A stretch of DNA of 64,000 nt, from NCBI RefSeq assembly GCF_910596095.1, contig NC_056540.1, positions 23,993,501 through 24,057,500 of the forward strand, written 5' to 3'. Source of the DNA: Thunnus maccoyii (Eukaryota; Chordata; Actinopteri; Scombriformes; Scombridae). Positions 19,101-32,429 of the stretch are shown one piece after another (position 1 is the stretch's first letter; each line of letters begins with the position of its first letter). The notes beneath the pieces are model-generated. The model was not told the DNA's origin. It made no database searches and was given only the letters and a program-made list of their open reading frames with translations. The position numbers were made by a program, and so were the translations under genes.

Positions 19101-22100
19101 CATTTCATCACCAAGTTAGAGATGATTATCGTGTAAGAGGAAATATCTGTTGGAATAGAAGTTCTTTTGTTTGTTTGTTTTTTGTTTTTTTACATCTATT
19201 AAGTTTTGGCTGCCCCTGAGAGCTGAAAAACTGCCCTCACATCAGTGAGAAAATAAAATAATCACATCAAAATCGAATAAACAGAATGAGAACCTGACAG
19301 TTTTGGTCTGTATGTGTTACTGACGTGTGCAGGGCCACCAGTGGTTTGCGAATGCGATGAAGATCGATGCCAAAGCTCATGGCAAGCCTCTTGGCCAGAT
19401 CTCTAATCTCACCGAGATCCTGCCTGCTGAGGTCCTCCGTAAGCATCTCTGAGAACAGCTGAACACACACAAACATGACTCCTCACAAACAAGTTATGAA
19501 AAGGGCGTGTTATTCAAACATGTCTATAGATATGGACAGATTGTTCCACTTGTTGGCTGGTTGGACGAGGTTAAAAACTAGTTTTAAGGAATTAAAGCAG
19601 AGGTTGTAGTTAGTTTGGAAAATCAAATAACAGAGGTCTACATGTTCAGAATTTAGAAATAAAGCAACTTGCTGGAAAATGGTAAAATTGCCTTTTTAGA
19701 AGTAAATATGTACGTGACACTCATCCTCGCACAACCAAACATAAACATCTGTCGCTTCTTTCTAGCTGCAGTTTTTCAGTAAAAATATTTTTCTCTCATG
19801 TGGAAACAACAAGCACAAAATTGTCATCAGACCTTCATGATGATGTCTGTCAGATGCTGAAGTAACAGATGAAGCGATAAAAGCTAATATAACTAAAACA
19901 ACTAACATCTAACTAACATTTAGTGATACAAATTTACCTTTTACCATTTAAGATATTCCATGTATTCAACATTAGTTGCTACAACACTACACAATAAAAA
20001 CACGTATTGTATTGGAAGCATATTATTAACATTTATATTTTGTTATATTTGTTATTACGTGCACACCTGCTTCAGAGTCAGACAGATGGTCTTGGCGCTC
20101 TGTACAGGATTGATGAGCTTGCTCTTGCTTACAGTCTCTTTAATGATGTCACCAAAGTCTTTAAAGAACTGGAGAAGCCAAAAAGAAAAAAAAAACAAAA
20201 TTAGTTATGATCATTACTCTTATTATTTAATTAGCGTCATTGACTAAATACCTAAAAATGTAAAAATAATCCACTCCGTTCTAGTCATATGTGCTTCTTT
20301 CAACCACCTCTGACTCATTCTTAACACATCGCTGGTTCTAAAAAGATTTTCTCACACTCCTCCGCTCTCTTGGACATCCTCTACATTATTAATTTTTTCT
20401 TTTTGACAAACTTGTTTCTTGTATTTCTAACCTCATGAACTTCTAACTCAACCAAGTATTAATTCACACATTTCTAAACTCACAATTTTAATTGACACTT
20501 TTTGCTTTGACAGAGAGCCAGCAGATGAATATGAATGTTCCTTATGATGTATAAAATGAAATATAATGTAGAAACTTAACATGATCCCTACATGCAGAGA
20601 CAGCGAGACATATATGGGTATCATAGTAAAATAAGTAGTAGTAATACTACTACCAGTATTTACTAGTAGTAGTAATATAATATATTGAACTAGACTAAGA
20701 GTAAATTATCCCTTAACGCTTTTATCTCCATCGCTACCTTGTCATAGTGCTTGAAGATGTCTGTGGCGGCGGTGAGGTCCAGCACTCCGTAGATGACCAT
20801 TTTACAGTAGCCAGCCAGCTGGTTGCGCTTCCTCTGGAGAACAGTTATCTTCATCTCCTCATCCTCACCTAGAGAGGACAGAGCCGGAGGTGAAGAGTGA
20901 GGACGGAAAGGAGAAGAAGGGATAAGGGAGTAATTATCTTGCGAGGCAGCTGGATTTCGCACAACATCACGAGATCACATGAGGATCCGTCTTGTCAGGC
21001 TTCAAGTTATGCGCTTGTGTCCGAACCACCGGTGGTTCGCACCAATCAGTGTCACGAATCCAGCTGCAACTCAACATAAGACGGTGACAGATGGTTCATC
21101 CAATCACCTGCCAAGTATTTTTTGAAAGTGCCTGCCTTTTTCCCAAACACTTTCCATGGACGACTTTTCAGATGGTTCAACAACCACGGTTCCCCTAACC
21201 TGACGTGCCAGATGGTGTAACAAACCATCTGGCACGTCAGGTTAGGGGAATAACAGACTAATGGTTAACGTAAGAATTGGAGTGGCAGGGAGAACGCTTT
21301 GAGGTGTTGATAAAACAGAAGCAAAACAGAACAAAACTGAAAGATGTAAAGCTTCTGAGGGGACTGGTATTCAGCTTGGGAACTGGCAGCTCACTGTGAA
21401 ATACAGAAAAAAGAATTTATTGCAGAAGCAGATTCTCAAAACAAGACATCAAAAATTGTGTCCGCAGGCATAAATGAGAGTAGGGTCCACTGGGAGAGCT
21501 TTGGCAGTCTTAAAAATGAGCGGTTTACTTCCCAAACACTACACATCCCTGCAGAAAACAAAATCCTATGAACATTATTCAGTAATTCAAAAATGTCACT
21601 TTGTCAACAAAGACTGAAGGTGCTTCTGGAAAGAACCATCATTTCTGCAATCATTTAGAGGTTATTTATTCATTTGGTGTCAAAATACCGTTGAGCTCGT
21701 CATCTTCATTATCAGTGAAGACGTAGTCCAGGAGGAAAGCAGCCAGCTCGGCACGCAGGGATTGAGAGGGCAGGTGGATCAACGTTTGGAGGGCAGGTTC
21801 AGAGCGGACCGAACTCACACTGTACAACAGCATCAAGTCGCACAAAAGCTCAAATGCCTGAAGATGGGAGAACACACAAACTTTACTGGAATCTCTAAAA
21901 TCTAAATTCAGATCTGTAACCTTTTAACAGAGTTTTTGAGCATGTAAAGGCCGACAAAAGTGATTAATTCCTAAACAGATTGGTCAGTTTGAGAAATCTT
22001 TTTTGTGCCCTGCCTTTTAACTTGTAATAAGCCACTAACATACTGTCATGGTGTTCAAAAACATGGCTGCACTGTTAGTTCACATATGGGATGATGCTAA

Positions 22101-25100
22101 TTGCGACAAGGCTCTTACTTGATCTCTGATCTCAGTCTGGTTCAGAGACAGACATGTCTGACAGATTCGGCAGAACGACTGGACCTCCTTCTTCAGGCGC
22201 TTCAGTTCCACCTGAGACAGAGTGATGGAGGAACAAAGAACAGAGAAGAAGGAGAGAAATCTAGGGCTGTAGTTTCCTGATTGATTAGTTGGTCGATATG
22301 CTCTCGTTCGACCAAACTGTCATTGGTCCAATAATTGCTGTGTTACTTTCATAAGGAGAAAAGTGCTACACAATAGCCCTCCAGGATTCCAGAAACGGGA
22401 GTCAACCTCTGCGTCGTTACCTAGGAAACTATTAGTAGAGTAACTCTTTTTAGGAATAGGGCATTGTGTAATATGTTTGTGTAGCGAGTGGGAAAGAGCG
22501 AGCAGCAGGAAAGTGACGGTGGATGCGAGCGGAGCAGAGGAAAAAGTTAGCAGTAAGTTGTCAGTCTGGCAGTAAACGTACAGTACAGAATACAGTGTAA
22601 CAGTTAATAAATGCTAAAAGTGCTGGAAAAGTGAAGGAGGTTAGCTCCAAAGTTAGCAACAATGGGGTAGCCTAACCTAAAGACACAAAACAGAGAAATA
22701 GAGAACGGAGAAATGTGTGGCTGCTGAGTTCACTGTGCACTCTGTCCTGTTACATCCAACAACCCGCCCCCTAATCCATTAGTTGAAGATTATGTACGAT
22801 TTCAGTCGACCAAGATTTTCTTTGGTTGACTACAGCCCTAGATAAATCTTATTTATGTGTATATATGTGAGTGTAGGACAGAAACGAGGTACTCGTATCC
22901 CCTGGACTATCAATTTAAATTCACCTCTTTCTAACCACCTACAAAAGCAAGTATCATACAGCTACAACTAACGATTATTTTCATGATCAATTGATGTGTT
23001 GATTATCCTCTCGAGTAAGTGATTAGTTGTTTGGTCCATAAATTGCCAGAAAATGGTGAAAAATGTCAATCATTGTTTCCCGAAGCCTAAGATGAAGTCT
23101 TAGACAGCCCACAACCCAAAAATATGATGTTCTGTCATTGAAGATGAAAATATATATATAAAATATTCACATTTAAGAGGCTGTATTCACAGAATTTGGA
23201 CATTATTTTCTTTAAAAAATGACATAAAACAATTAATCAATCATCAAAATAGTTGGCAATTAATTTAATAGTTGGTAATTAATCAATTATTCGACTAATC
23301 ATTGCAGCTCTAAAGCATAATGAAATACAACTTTCACCACAGTTGAAGTGATATATTTGTTCATTCAACATGTGGGTCAAAGTATGGAGTTAGTGTAAGT
23401 TAGCAGTAAGTTAGGCCTCCCAGTATTGATGATGGATATTTCTGATATTTCCCATTAAATGACTCTTCCTGCAAACTACACATGCAATCCTGTTGCTAAA
23501 GTTGTTAGAAGCAAAGATAAAATGATCTGCCACAGATAAAACTCAACAGCATGTTTCCTTGTTGTCTTCAACTACATGTGGGTGTTTCTATAAGTGTGTG
23601 TTTGGCAGGAAGAGAAAGTCGTCAACTTGAGTGATGAAAACAGAAAAGGGACGGAAATAACTAAACGTGAGGGAGGTATGTGTATGTGATTTCTCTGGAA
23701 CGCTGTTTAGATAAAAACACAAATGGTGACATGACTAATAACGACGTGTTCGGTGTGTGAAACTGAGAGTGAGAGAAACACAGCAGAAATGTCGAAAATG
23801 AGCACTGGGAGTTAAAGAGTGAAGAAAGAATGAAACAGAACAAACAGTAAAGTGAAACGGTAAGAAAAAGTGTGAACCAGTGGGAGATAAATGTCTGTGT
23901 ATCACCGGGGGACTCGGACGCTTACTAACAGATTGTTGTGTTAATTGCCTGCTGTCTGTGCAGCTGGTGAAGTGGTGAACAACTCAGATGAGTAGAGCTT
24001 CACAAACAAACAGGAAGGCCACCAACATGGCCGCCACGGGGTTAGCTGTGACGGCGACAGTTAATCATCAAAGTTTGGTTCGTCTCATGCAGGTAGACTG
24101 AAACTCTCTGCAGGACGTGCACAAAAGACTTAGAGAAGGTGAAACTATTTATAAACATTGAATGAATAACAAGTGTCGTCCAAGATTACAAAAAGTTGTT
24201 TTCAGATGTCACCTGATCACCTCGTTTGGCGCAGAGTTGACCACGTTCACTTTGGCCCACATCAGGTGGAAGGCTGCACACCTCAGAGCCGACACCATGA
24301 GCTGGAATTACACAAAGGGAAGAAAAAAATTAGCCTCCATTTGATTTTGGTGCAAAATGTACATGACAATTAACTTTTCCGAGCAGATTCTTACCTACGT
24401 AAAAGCGTTACAAACTAGAGATACACCGACTGATCGGCCGTCGATAAAAACCGTCTGGTTTTCAGCTGATCGGCCCCAATCAGTCTCATATATCCGATTT
24501 TTAGCCGCACTATGGTTCACGTCGCACACAGTTGCTGCGGCACAGACAACACACACACAACATGCACATGTGTGTGGCAGCTGTCGCACAGACAGTACAG
24601 CCACTCAAACACAACATGTGGTTGGTGTGGAAGTTCTTCAGTGTGAATGAAGACACAAAGCTCGCAATCTGTATTACCTCTACGTCCAAAATAAGCCGTG
24701 GAGGAACAACCTTAGAGACATTTGGACCAACTAACTTAATCAGAAACTTAAAAAACCATCACCCTGGTGAACAGTTATTTAAATAGTTAATGAACATACA
24801 ATTGAATTTCAATATTCCATTAAAGAAAAGTTACAAAAATGTTTGTGTATGTTGTCAATTATAGTTCTTAAAAAGAAAGGAAATATATAAAGAAAGAAAG
24901 AAATGTTTTCTTTCTTATTAAATTCTTTTGAAAAAAGAAAATTGGAATCGACGGGTCAGACATTTAAAAAAATCAGAAATTCGAATTGTCAAAGAAAATT
25001 GCAATCAGTGCGTCTCTATTACAAATGTCTAGACGTGAACGCCCTCATTAAGAAAAGAGTAAATTTCTGAATGTGGTTGAGCTAGTTCACCTTATTTAAC

Positions 25101-28100
25101 CCAAACTCAAATTTTTCGTCCAAATTCAGATGTGACTTGAATGTGTAAAAAGTCAACAAACAAAGACGCCATGAAAACATGCCTCCTTTGAAAGGCAATT
25201 AATAAAATTTACATGACGACAGAAAACTGTTTCTAAACTGAGTCCGGCCCACAGCTGCTAATGTTTATTGCTCTGCTGTTTTTCCTACTAAAAAAACTAA
25301 AAATAAAATGGAAAGATGTATTTTAGCACCACATCTCATCTTATATCATTCACAAAACACAGAGCACTCAGACGTTTGAACCATCATATGTTAAGGCCGC
25401 TCTTACTACTACACAACTCTGCACTCAAATATCAAACTGTGCGCATTTATCACAAACCTCCTTGTCGAGGTCTCTGGACTCCATCTTGTTCTTCAGGAGC
25501 TCGAGACAAGAGTCAAACAGCTTCCAGCCTGTTGGGTCTTTGGCACTGAAAACAAACAAACAAACAAACACACAGAGTTCAGTGTAAAGAACAGTCTGTA
25601 CTACTGACGTGTATTATGACAAACACACACACACCTGCTCAATGCTGCAATCCTTTTCAAGGCAGTGGCTGCACTGTATGTGTCATCATCATCTGCAGTA
25701 CCCTGGGTACACAAAAACACACACACACACTCTTGAGAACAGAAGCTACACAATCTGGGTGTTTTTTTTTTTTGTTTCACACCAGAAACAACATGTTAAC
25801 TAAAATCAACTCATTAATTAAAAACACATATTTCCATTAAACACATTGGCAGTTGAGATTTATCACTCTTTCTCAAGTCTTTGAGCAGTTTTTTTAACAT
25901 TTGTTTTTCTTGTTTTTGTGTTCTGGAGCACAATCCTGAGTTTTCATAGCTTTATTATATACACAATAGGTGTGAATGTCCTCGTGTAAAAGATTTAGTT
26001 TAACTGCTTTATGCTTTCAAAGACAACTGAAACCAAAAATAGGACAATTAGTTCTGTGTTACAATATACTATTTTTACTGAAAGACATTTAAAATTAATT
26101 GTTTATATAACTAATGTTCGATAGATGCATGAATTGTTATTTCACTGTACGAGCACATATGCAGTCATTATACAGAGAGCCATATTTGACCGTGTGCAAG
26201 CTTCACCGCCATGCTCACCCACCTGCAGCAGGTCACTTAAGTAGGTGCTGAAGCACTCGGTCAGGCTGTCCAACAGCTGGCTGAATGCCAGATGTGCGCG
26301 GGAGGAGAAGGTGTAGAAGTCAGAGCAAAGGGTGCTGGCCAGGTGGGCGCAAGCCTCCAAGACAGTGGCCTCTGTGTGCTTCTCCACAATCCCACATATC
26401 TGAGACAGCAGCAGGTCCAGATGCTGGTGGGGACAGGAGAGAGAGAGGAGGGTGAAGGAGGAACATTTTCTCATTTTGTTGAGTGTATTTTTCCTTAAAG
26501 GGGAAGTGCACTGATTTTACAGGTCTTAAAGAAAACAACGGCATGTGTGAAAAAGTTGTATAAAGCTTTGGTGTGAAGTTAAACAAGACGTAACTTGCAC
26601 CAGACCTTGAAGCCTGCTCCTCATCGCTGCTTGACGCCAGTGGCTCAAGGCTATGTTAGCAGCTACTGGTGTAACACACCTGAATCTTGGATTGAACTGT
26701 TAGCGGTTGTGCAGCCTTGAGGGTAACGTAGGCGCCAGCTTTTAACAAGGAAGACGAATGCTTGGATTAAAAAGGACAATAACTATGTGTGCTGCATCGA
26801 TTTGTCCCATCATGAGTCCAACAATGTAAGAGCAATGCTTATTATTCAGTTTAAAAAAAACATTTATCATCTGTTGTCTTGTTGTATTATACATTACTGG
26901 GTCATCATACAAGATTAACTGTGAAGCCCTAAACAGGACAGAAACCATTCAAAATGTCTCTCTGAGCATCAGCAGCCCAGAGTCCTTTCTATTCCTCTCT
27001 TTTAATTTCTCTCGTTTCTTTGCCCAACATATTAGGCCTCCATCCCAGAAACACATTTACAACTTTAGAGTGAGAGCTCATTAAAGTAGGTGTAATGATT
27101 CAGAGGGGCTGTGATGTCATTTCTGAAGAGATTTTAATGTTTTATTCAGTGTTTATTCAGTCCTCCACATTTCTAGCCCTCCTACCTTCTCCAGCCACTG
27201 AGCGCTGTTGTACATCTCCAGGTCAAAGTAGAGCGGAGCTTTGAGAAGGAGGGTCACCATCTTTGCATCTGCTGAATACTGCAGGTCAATGAGGGGAAGA
27301 CGAGGAAAACAGATTTTTTTTTCCTCTCCAAATCTTAGTGCAATATGAGGTAACAAAAAAGGAAATGTGTTCAGCGTATACTTGTATATCTATGACTTTT
27401 AAATTTCTGCGTCAATGTTCTGACATCTGCCAGTTAAATTATGATTCTCACTAGTGGTCACGATACTCAAGCTGACCACAGGACAGATCATGATACACAT
27501 GACAGTAATACAGTATGATTCAAATGTATTCAAATCAAGTGTGGCAATGAATGAGGCGATGCTGCTGTTGCTTCACTGATGTCTTCCACCACATAATCAA
27601 TGGGAGATCCTTCAAATAAATGTTTAGCAGTTTTAACACACGGTATTAGATATAACATTATGAAACAACCTTGGCCAGTAGTTGTGGCAGTAAGGGGATG
27701 AAATGGGTAGTGATACGTCTCCGGTCTTGCTCCTGGATCTTCTTATCCTTCATACTCAGGATCTAATTTCACAGGAACAGTCACAGGCCAACAGTTCAAA
27801 CATGTACTCATGCAAGCGTACAGTGTACAGACAAATACATTAAAACTACTGCTCAAGAAAATATTCAAATACTTTCAATGTTGAAATGCTACAATATGCA
27901 ACTTTTTGTCTAAACACAAATCTTTGCATGAAGTGGGATGCAGCCTAGGACTCAGAAAACAGATGTATGGAGACTCTGGATGGATATACTGATATTCAAA
28001 CCCATTAATATATCCATCCAGAGTTTTACAACGTAATTTAATATATTCAATTCAGTGCTGCTGTACCTTGAAAACCTAAAGCTAAGAGTTTCTATGATGC

Positions 28101-29397
28101 ATGAATTTCAAAGGAAAAACAAAAAATGACATTTCTTTCGCCCCCGCAAGCTTTCACTGCTCCATAAATTTGTGTCACCACCTTCTTTCCCTGAGTTCTC
28201 CCAACAGGTGGAGTTGCCTGTGCTGCCTGTCTGACGGCACACATCATCAACTCTATGAGAGCGCCCTCCTCCTCATACATCAAACCTGACAACAAAGAGG
28301 TACAGACAGGTGCAAAACAAAAAAGGAAAAGAGTGGGTGATGGCTTAGACGGATACGACAAGTGGCACATGTTGACAGAAACAGAAAAAAGAAGCATATT
28401 TAGCTGACCTGATGAAACATGAGAATGATCTAAATTATATGATGACATATCAGCTTTAAGCCGAGCTCTCAGCTCTGAATTGGGGCTCAACTCAGCCGTG
28501 AGTGCAGTTTTGACTGCTTGACGTGTAATAACAGTCTCTTCTTGTTCCTCACCGGCTTCCTGTAGCAACAACGCCGTCATAGTCTCCCAGTCTCTCAGCT
28601 CCGAGCCTGCCACACCCCACAGACTGTCCACCAGGTACGCGCCGTGCTCATGGAACTGTCAAACGAGTAAATGAGGCGTTTTAGGCTACCTACAGGAGAT
28701 CCACAGCTGTCAAGCATTACTAACCTTACTTCTCTACAATGACAAAAATAGGAAAATAAATGTTCAATTGCTTTTCTGCATAGATCATTAAGAAAGTATT
28801 TATAGTTATACAAGAGTATACAAGATTTTACAGTACAGTAGTTTATTCATCAGACAGAAAAATCACTTTTACTTGTTTTTATGGGCAGATGTTTGATTAT
28901 AAAAATATAATTTCCACTTAAATCCTGCAGCTTGTGAAGCATTTCATGAGGAATTCAGAATGAAACATGACTTGAACATGTCATATTGTTATGGGTAGTA
29001 TACATTTCATCATGAAAATGTAAAATGGCAAATTATCAAACTCCTGCTATGGATGCAAACTTGGAACCAAATATTTCTGTCAGTCAATGCTTCAGATCAC
29101 ATTGCCAGTGAAGATGTGCGAAGACATAACCTGAAAACTTTTTAAATTTTGACATTATTAAATTCCAGTATGAAATTCAAAATAAACAAAAATCATACAT
29201 TCATAAAATTTTCCATGATATTTGTCAATATGTTCTAATTTTAAGGGAGAGCGACAGATTGACTCGTACAGACAGAGAGGGAAAGAAAAGGAAGACTACC
29301 TCGCTCTGGATGTAGAAGGAGATGAGGATTTGAAAAAAGGACCCATTGTCACTTTTATCGTTCTCCTGGTTGTCACTGGTGATCACAGTTTTCAGCC

Positions 29398-29457
<60 letters not shown>

Positions 29458-29603
29458 GAAATCACTTTATATTAACCAAAAATAAAGAAATGAGTAATTA
29501 GATATAATGGGATGACAGGGTCAGTTGAATACTGGTGACACATGGAGGCTGCGACCTAAACTCTTGAAAGTAATAATAAAAATTATATATGATATGACAT
29601 ATG

Positions 29604-29678
<75 letters not shown>

Positions 29679-32381
29679 CATACACATATATATATATATA
29701 TATGACAATAAACTGCATGTAAATGTGAGAAAGTATTACTTGTGTCAGCCATGCTTGCTTTCATGTGCATTATGATGTTCTGCATTATAAAAACTAAACC
29801 AGATATTTTCCTTACAATCATGAAATGGTTTTAAAGCTTTTTTTCATAAGAATGTGCTACTCAAGCCTTGATGTGATGATTTCATCTACAGGGCCTCACT
29901 CCGGCCTGCAGGGCCTGACTCTGGTCTGCAAGGTCTCATACAAGAGATGTTGTAGGTTCAGAGCGCCAGGCTGGGAGATATGGCGGTAACCTTGGACGGG
30001 TAACAACAGCTGCCCACATTGTTTTCCAATTAGAGTTCATTCTTACACCAAGTGTCCTTGTTTCTCCTCTCCCTGGTGGCGTGACCTGAGCAACTCTATT
30101 AGAAGTGATTGTTTTCCTGTTTGTGCTAAGTTTTTGGTATGACTGTATCCATGTGTACACTGTGCCAAAGGCTTCTCCGACATCAGATGTTTGTTCTCAA
30201 TAAACTTCATATATTCAAGTAAGTATCAACTGGAGCCTGCGGAGTCTCTTCAACAATTATTCAACAAGTACAATATTTTCCCTATCAATACAGAACGAGA
30301 AATATAAAAAGTATCTCCCTCACAACTTGTGTGACAACTGTTACAACTCTGCCTGTTAGTGTGACTGTGTGTGTGTGTAGAAATGAAGGATGAAAGTGTA
30401 CTTGTTGTAGAGGAAAACACCGGCTGCGGACGCCAGGCCTCGGTGTGAAGCGTAAACCAGAGGATAGATGTGACCGCATTCCTCCTCTCTCAGGCCTTCC
30501 TCTGTCCTTCTGCATGTGTGCACACATACAAACAGATATTACAGGAGATATTATGACATTATTTAATTTACTCCCGTCAAGTAATTTGTATTTATATTTG
30601 AAAGGATTTAAAGGTGTAGTGTGTAGAATTTAGTAGCATCTAGCAGAGCTGACTTGGCAGAAATGTAATATAATATTAGTATGTTTTAACTAATGTATAA
30701 CCTGAAAATAAGAATCATTGTGTTTTTGTTACCTTAGAATGAGCCCTTTATATCTAGATAGGGAGCAGGTCCTCTTCCACAGAGGCCTCCGTATTGCGCC
30801 GCCATGTTTCTACAGTAGCCCAGAATGGACAAACCAAACTCTGGCTCTAGAGAGGGCCTTTCGCATTTTTTGACAAGTTTCGTAGCCACTGTAGGTTCTC
30901 CTACATGCTTGGAAGGGGAGGGGTATTCAGTTTGTTGCAATCTGCAACCTCACCACTAGATGCCACTAAATCCTACACACTGGTCCTTTAAAAACAGCTC
31001 TTATCATTGACTGGTGCTGGAGCAGACTTGGATGCAGTATTATGTAGGATTTTTGAGACTGTATGCAAACCTTTTTCAAACAGTTGATATAATTAAATGT
31101 ACATTTCATAATTATCTGTGGCTTGAGTCAGTGGTGTGAGATGTTGCACAACGTGAGAACTCATGACTCACACTGTGAATCATCAGCAACGATGACAAAG
31201 AGTGTCATCACAGTTATGAGTAACCAATACACTTAATCATTGAGAAGCTTAATTTCATTTTGGACAACCAATATATGCAGTATTTGGTTATGTTTATCCT
31301 CTATATGTAGGTAAAAAAAATAGTGTGGCTGAGTGTGCACTACTTTTTTAGATGAGAAATGTTTAGTCAGGGGTCTTGAAGAGTTTCTCATTAAAGGATA
31401 GTTTCACAATTTTTCAAGTCAGTCTTAAAACAATAGTCAGGTGCAAATATCAACATATGTGTAACATATGTAAGTGATGGGGACAAAATCCACAGTCCTC
31501 AAGATAATATGAGGCTTCAGTCATCTGAGTTAATCAAATAAAGTGGATATCTTCTACAGTCACAGTCTTTTTAATAAAAAGTCTCTGTGTCTTGAGGAAA
31601 CAATGTTTTCCTTTTGAGCTGCAGTGGAAGGATTATAACAAGAAGCAGGAATTTGGCACTAAAAAGGCTGTAACTTTGAAAGATATTGACTTGATTTGAC
31701 TATTCGGATGACTGATGCATCATATTAGTTTCAAATAAATAATGATGATAATTATGAAGGGATCTCTTAATGGTCATTATGAACAGGAGGAATGATTACA
31801 ACAACACAAACATTGTGTCAATGTTCATTTAGACACCTGACTATTGTTTTAGGACAGACTTGAAAAACAGGGAAACCTATCATATCAGGGATTTGACCCC
31901 CACTAATCTCTAAACTGACACTGACCATGTGAAGCAATGAAGTGAAATGACCAAAGACTTGCTCTGAATATATGACAGCATTATTACTAATGCTCATTAC
32001 TAATGCTAATACTCTAGACTGCATTTGAACAGAATGTTTCTGGAACTAACGCTCAAAATTATCAGTAAAAAACAAGGAAAAGAAATTTGTCTGAGTTTGT
32101 ATCAGAACAATGTAAAATATTAGTCTGTTTGAATGTCCTAAAATTAAATTCCTGTACTGAATGTTGCAGATGGTGCCACCGAGAAACCACCAGAGACAGA
32201 GAAACCCCTCACTGTTGGATCAGCAGCAACAGATTGACCACTTCCACTGCCACGTCTGGGTCCTTGTCCAGCACCATGCTGAGCATCCTTTCCTAAACAC
32301 ACACACATACACACACACATTCAGATATGTAATAGCACAAACACAGACATGCACAATCATGCATGCAGACAAACAGGAACA

Positions 32382-32429
<48 letters not shown>

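Noticed and set aside
29498-29821. Open frames of alternating tyrosine and isoleucine on both strands
   Set aside because: Pure translation of the (TA)n microsatellite.
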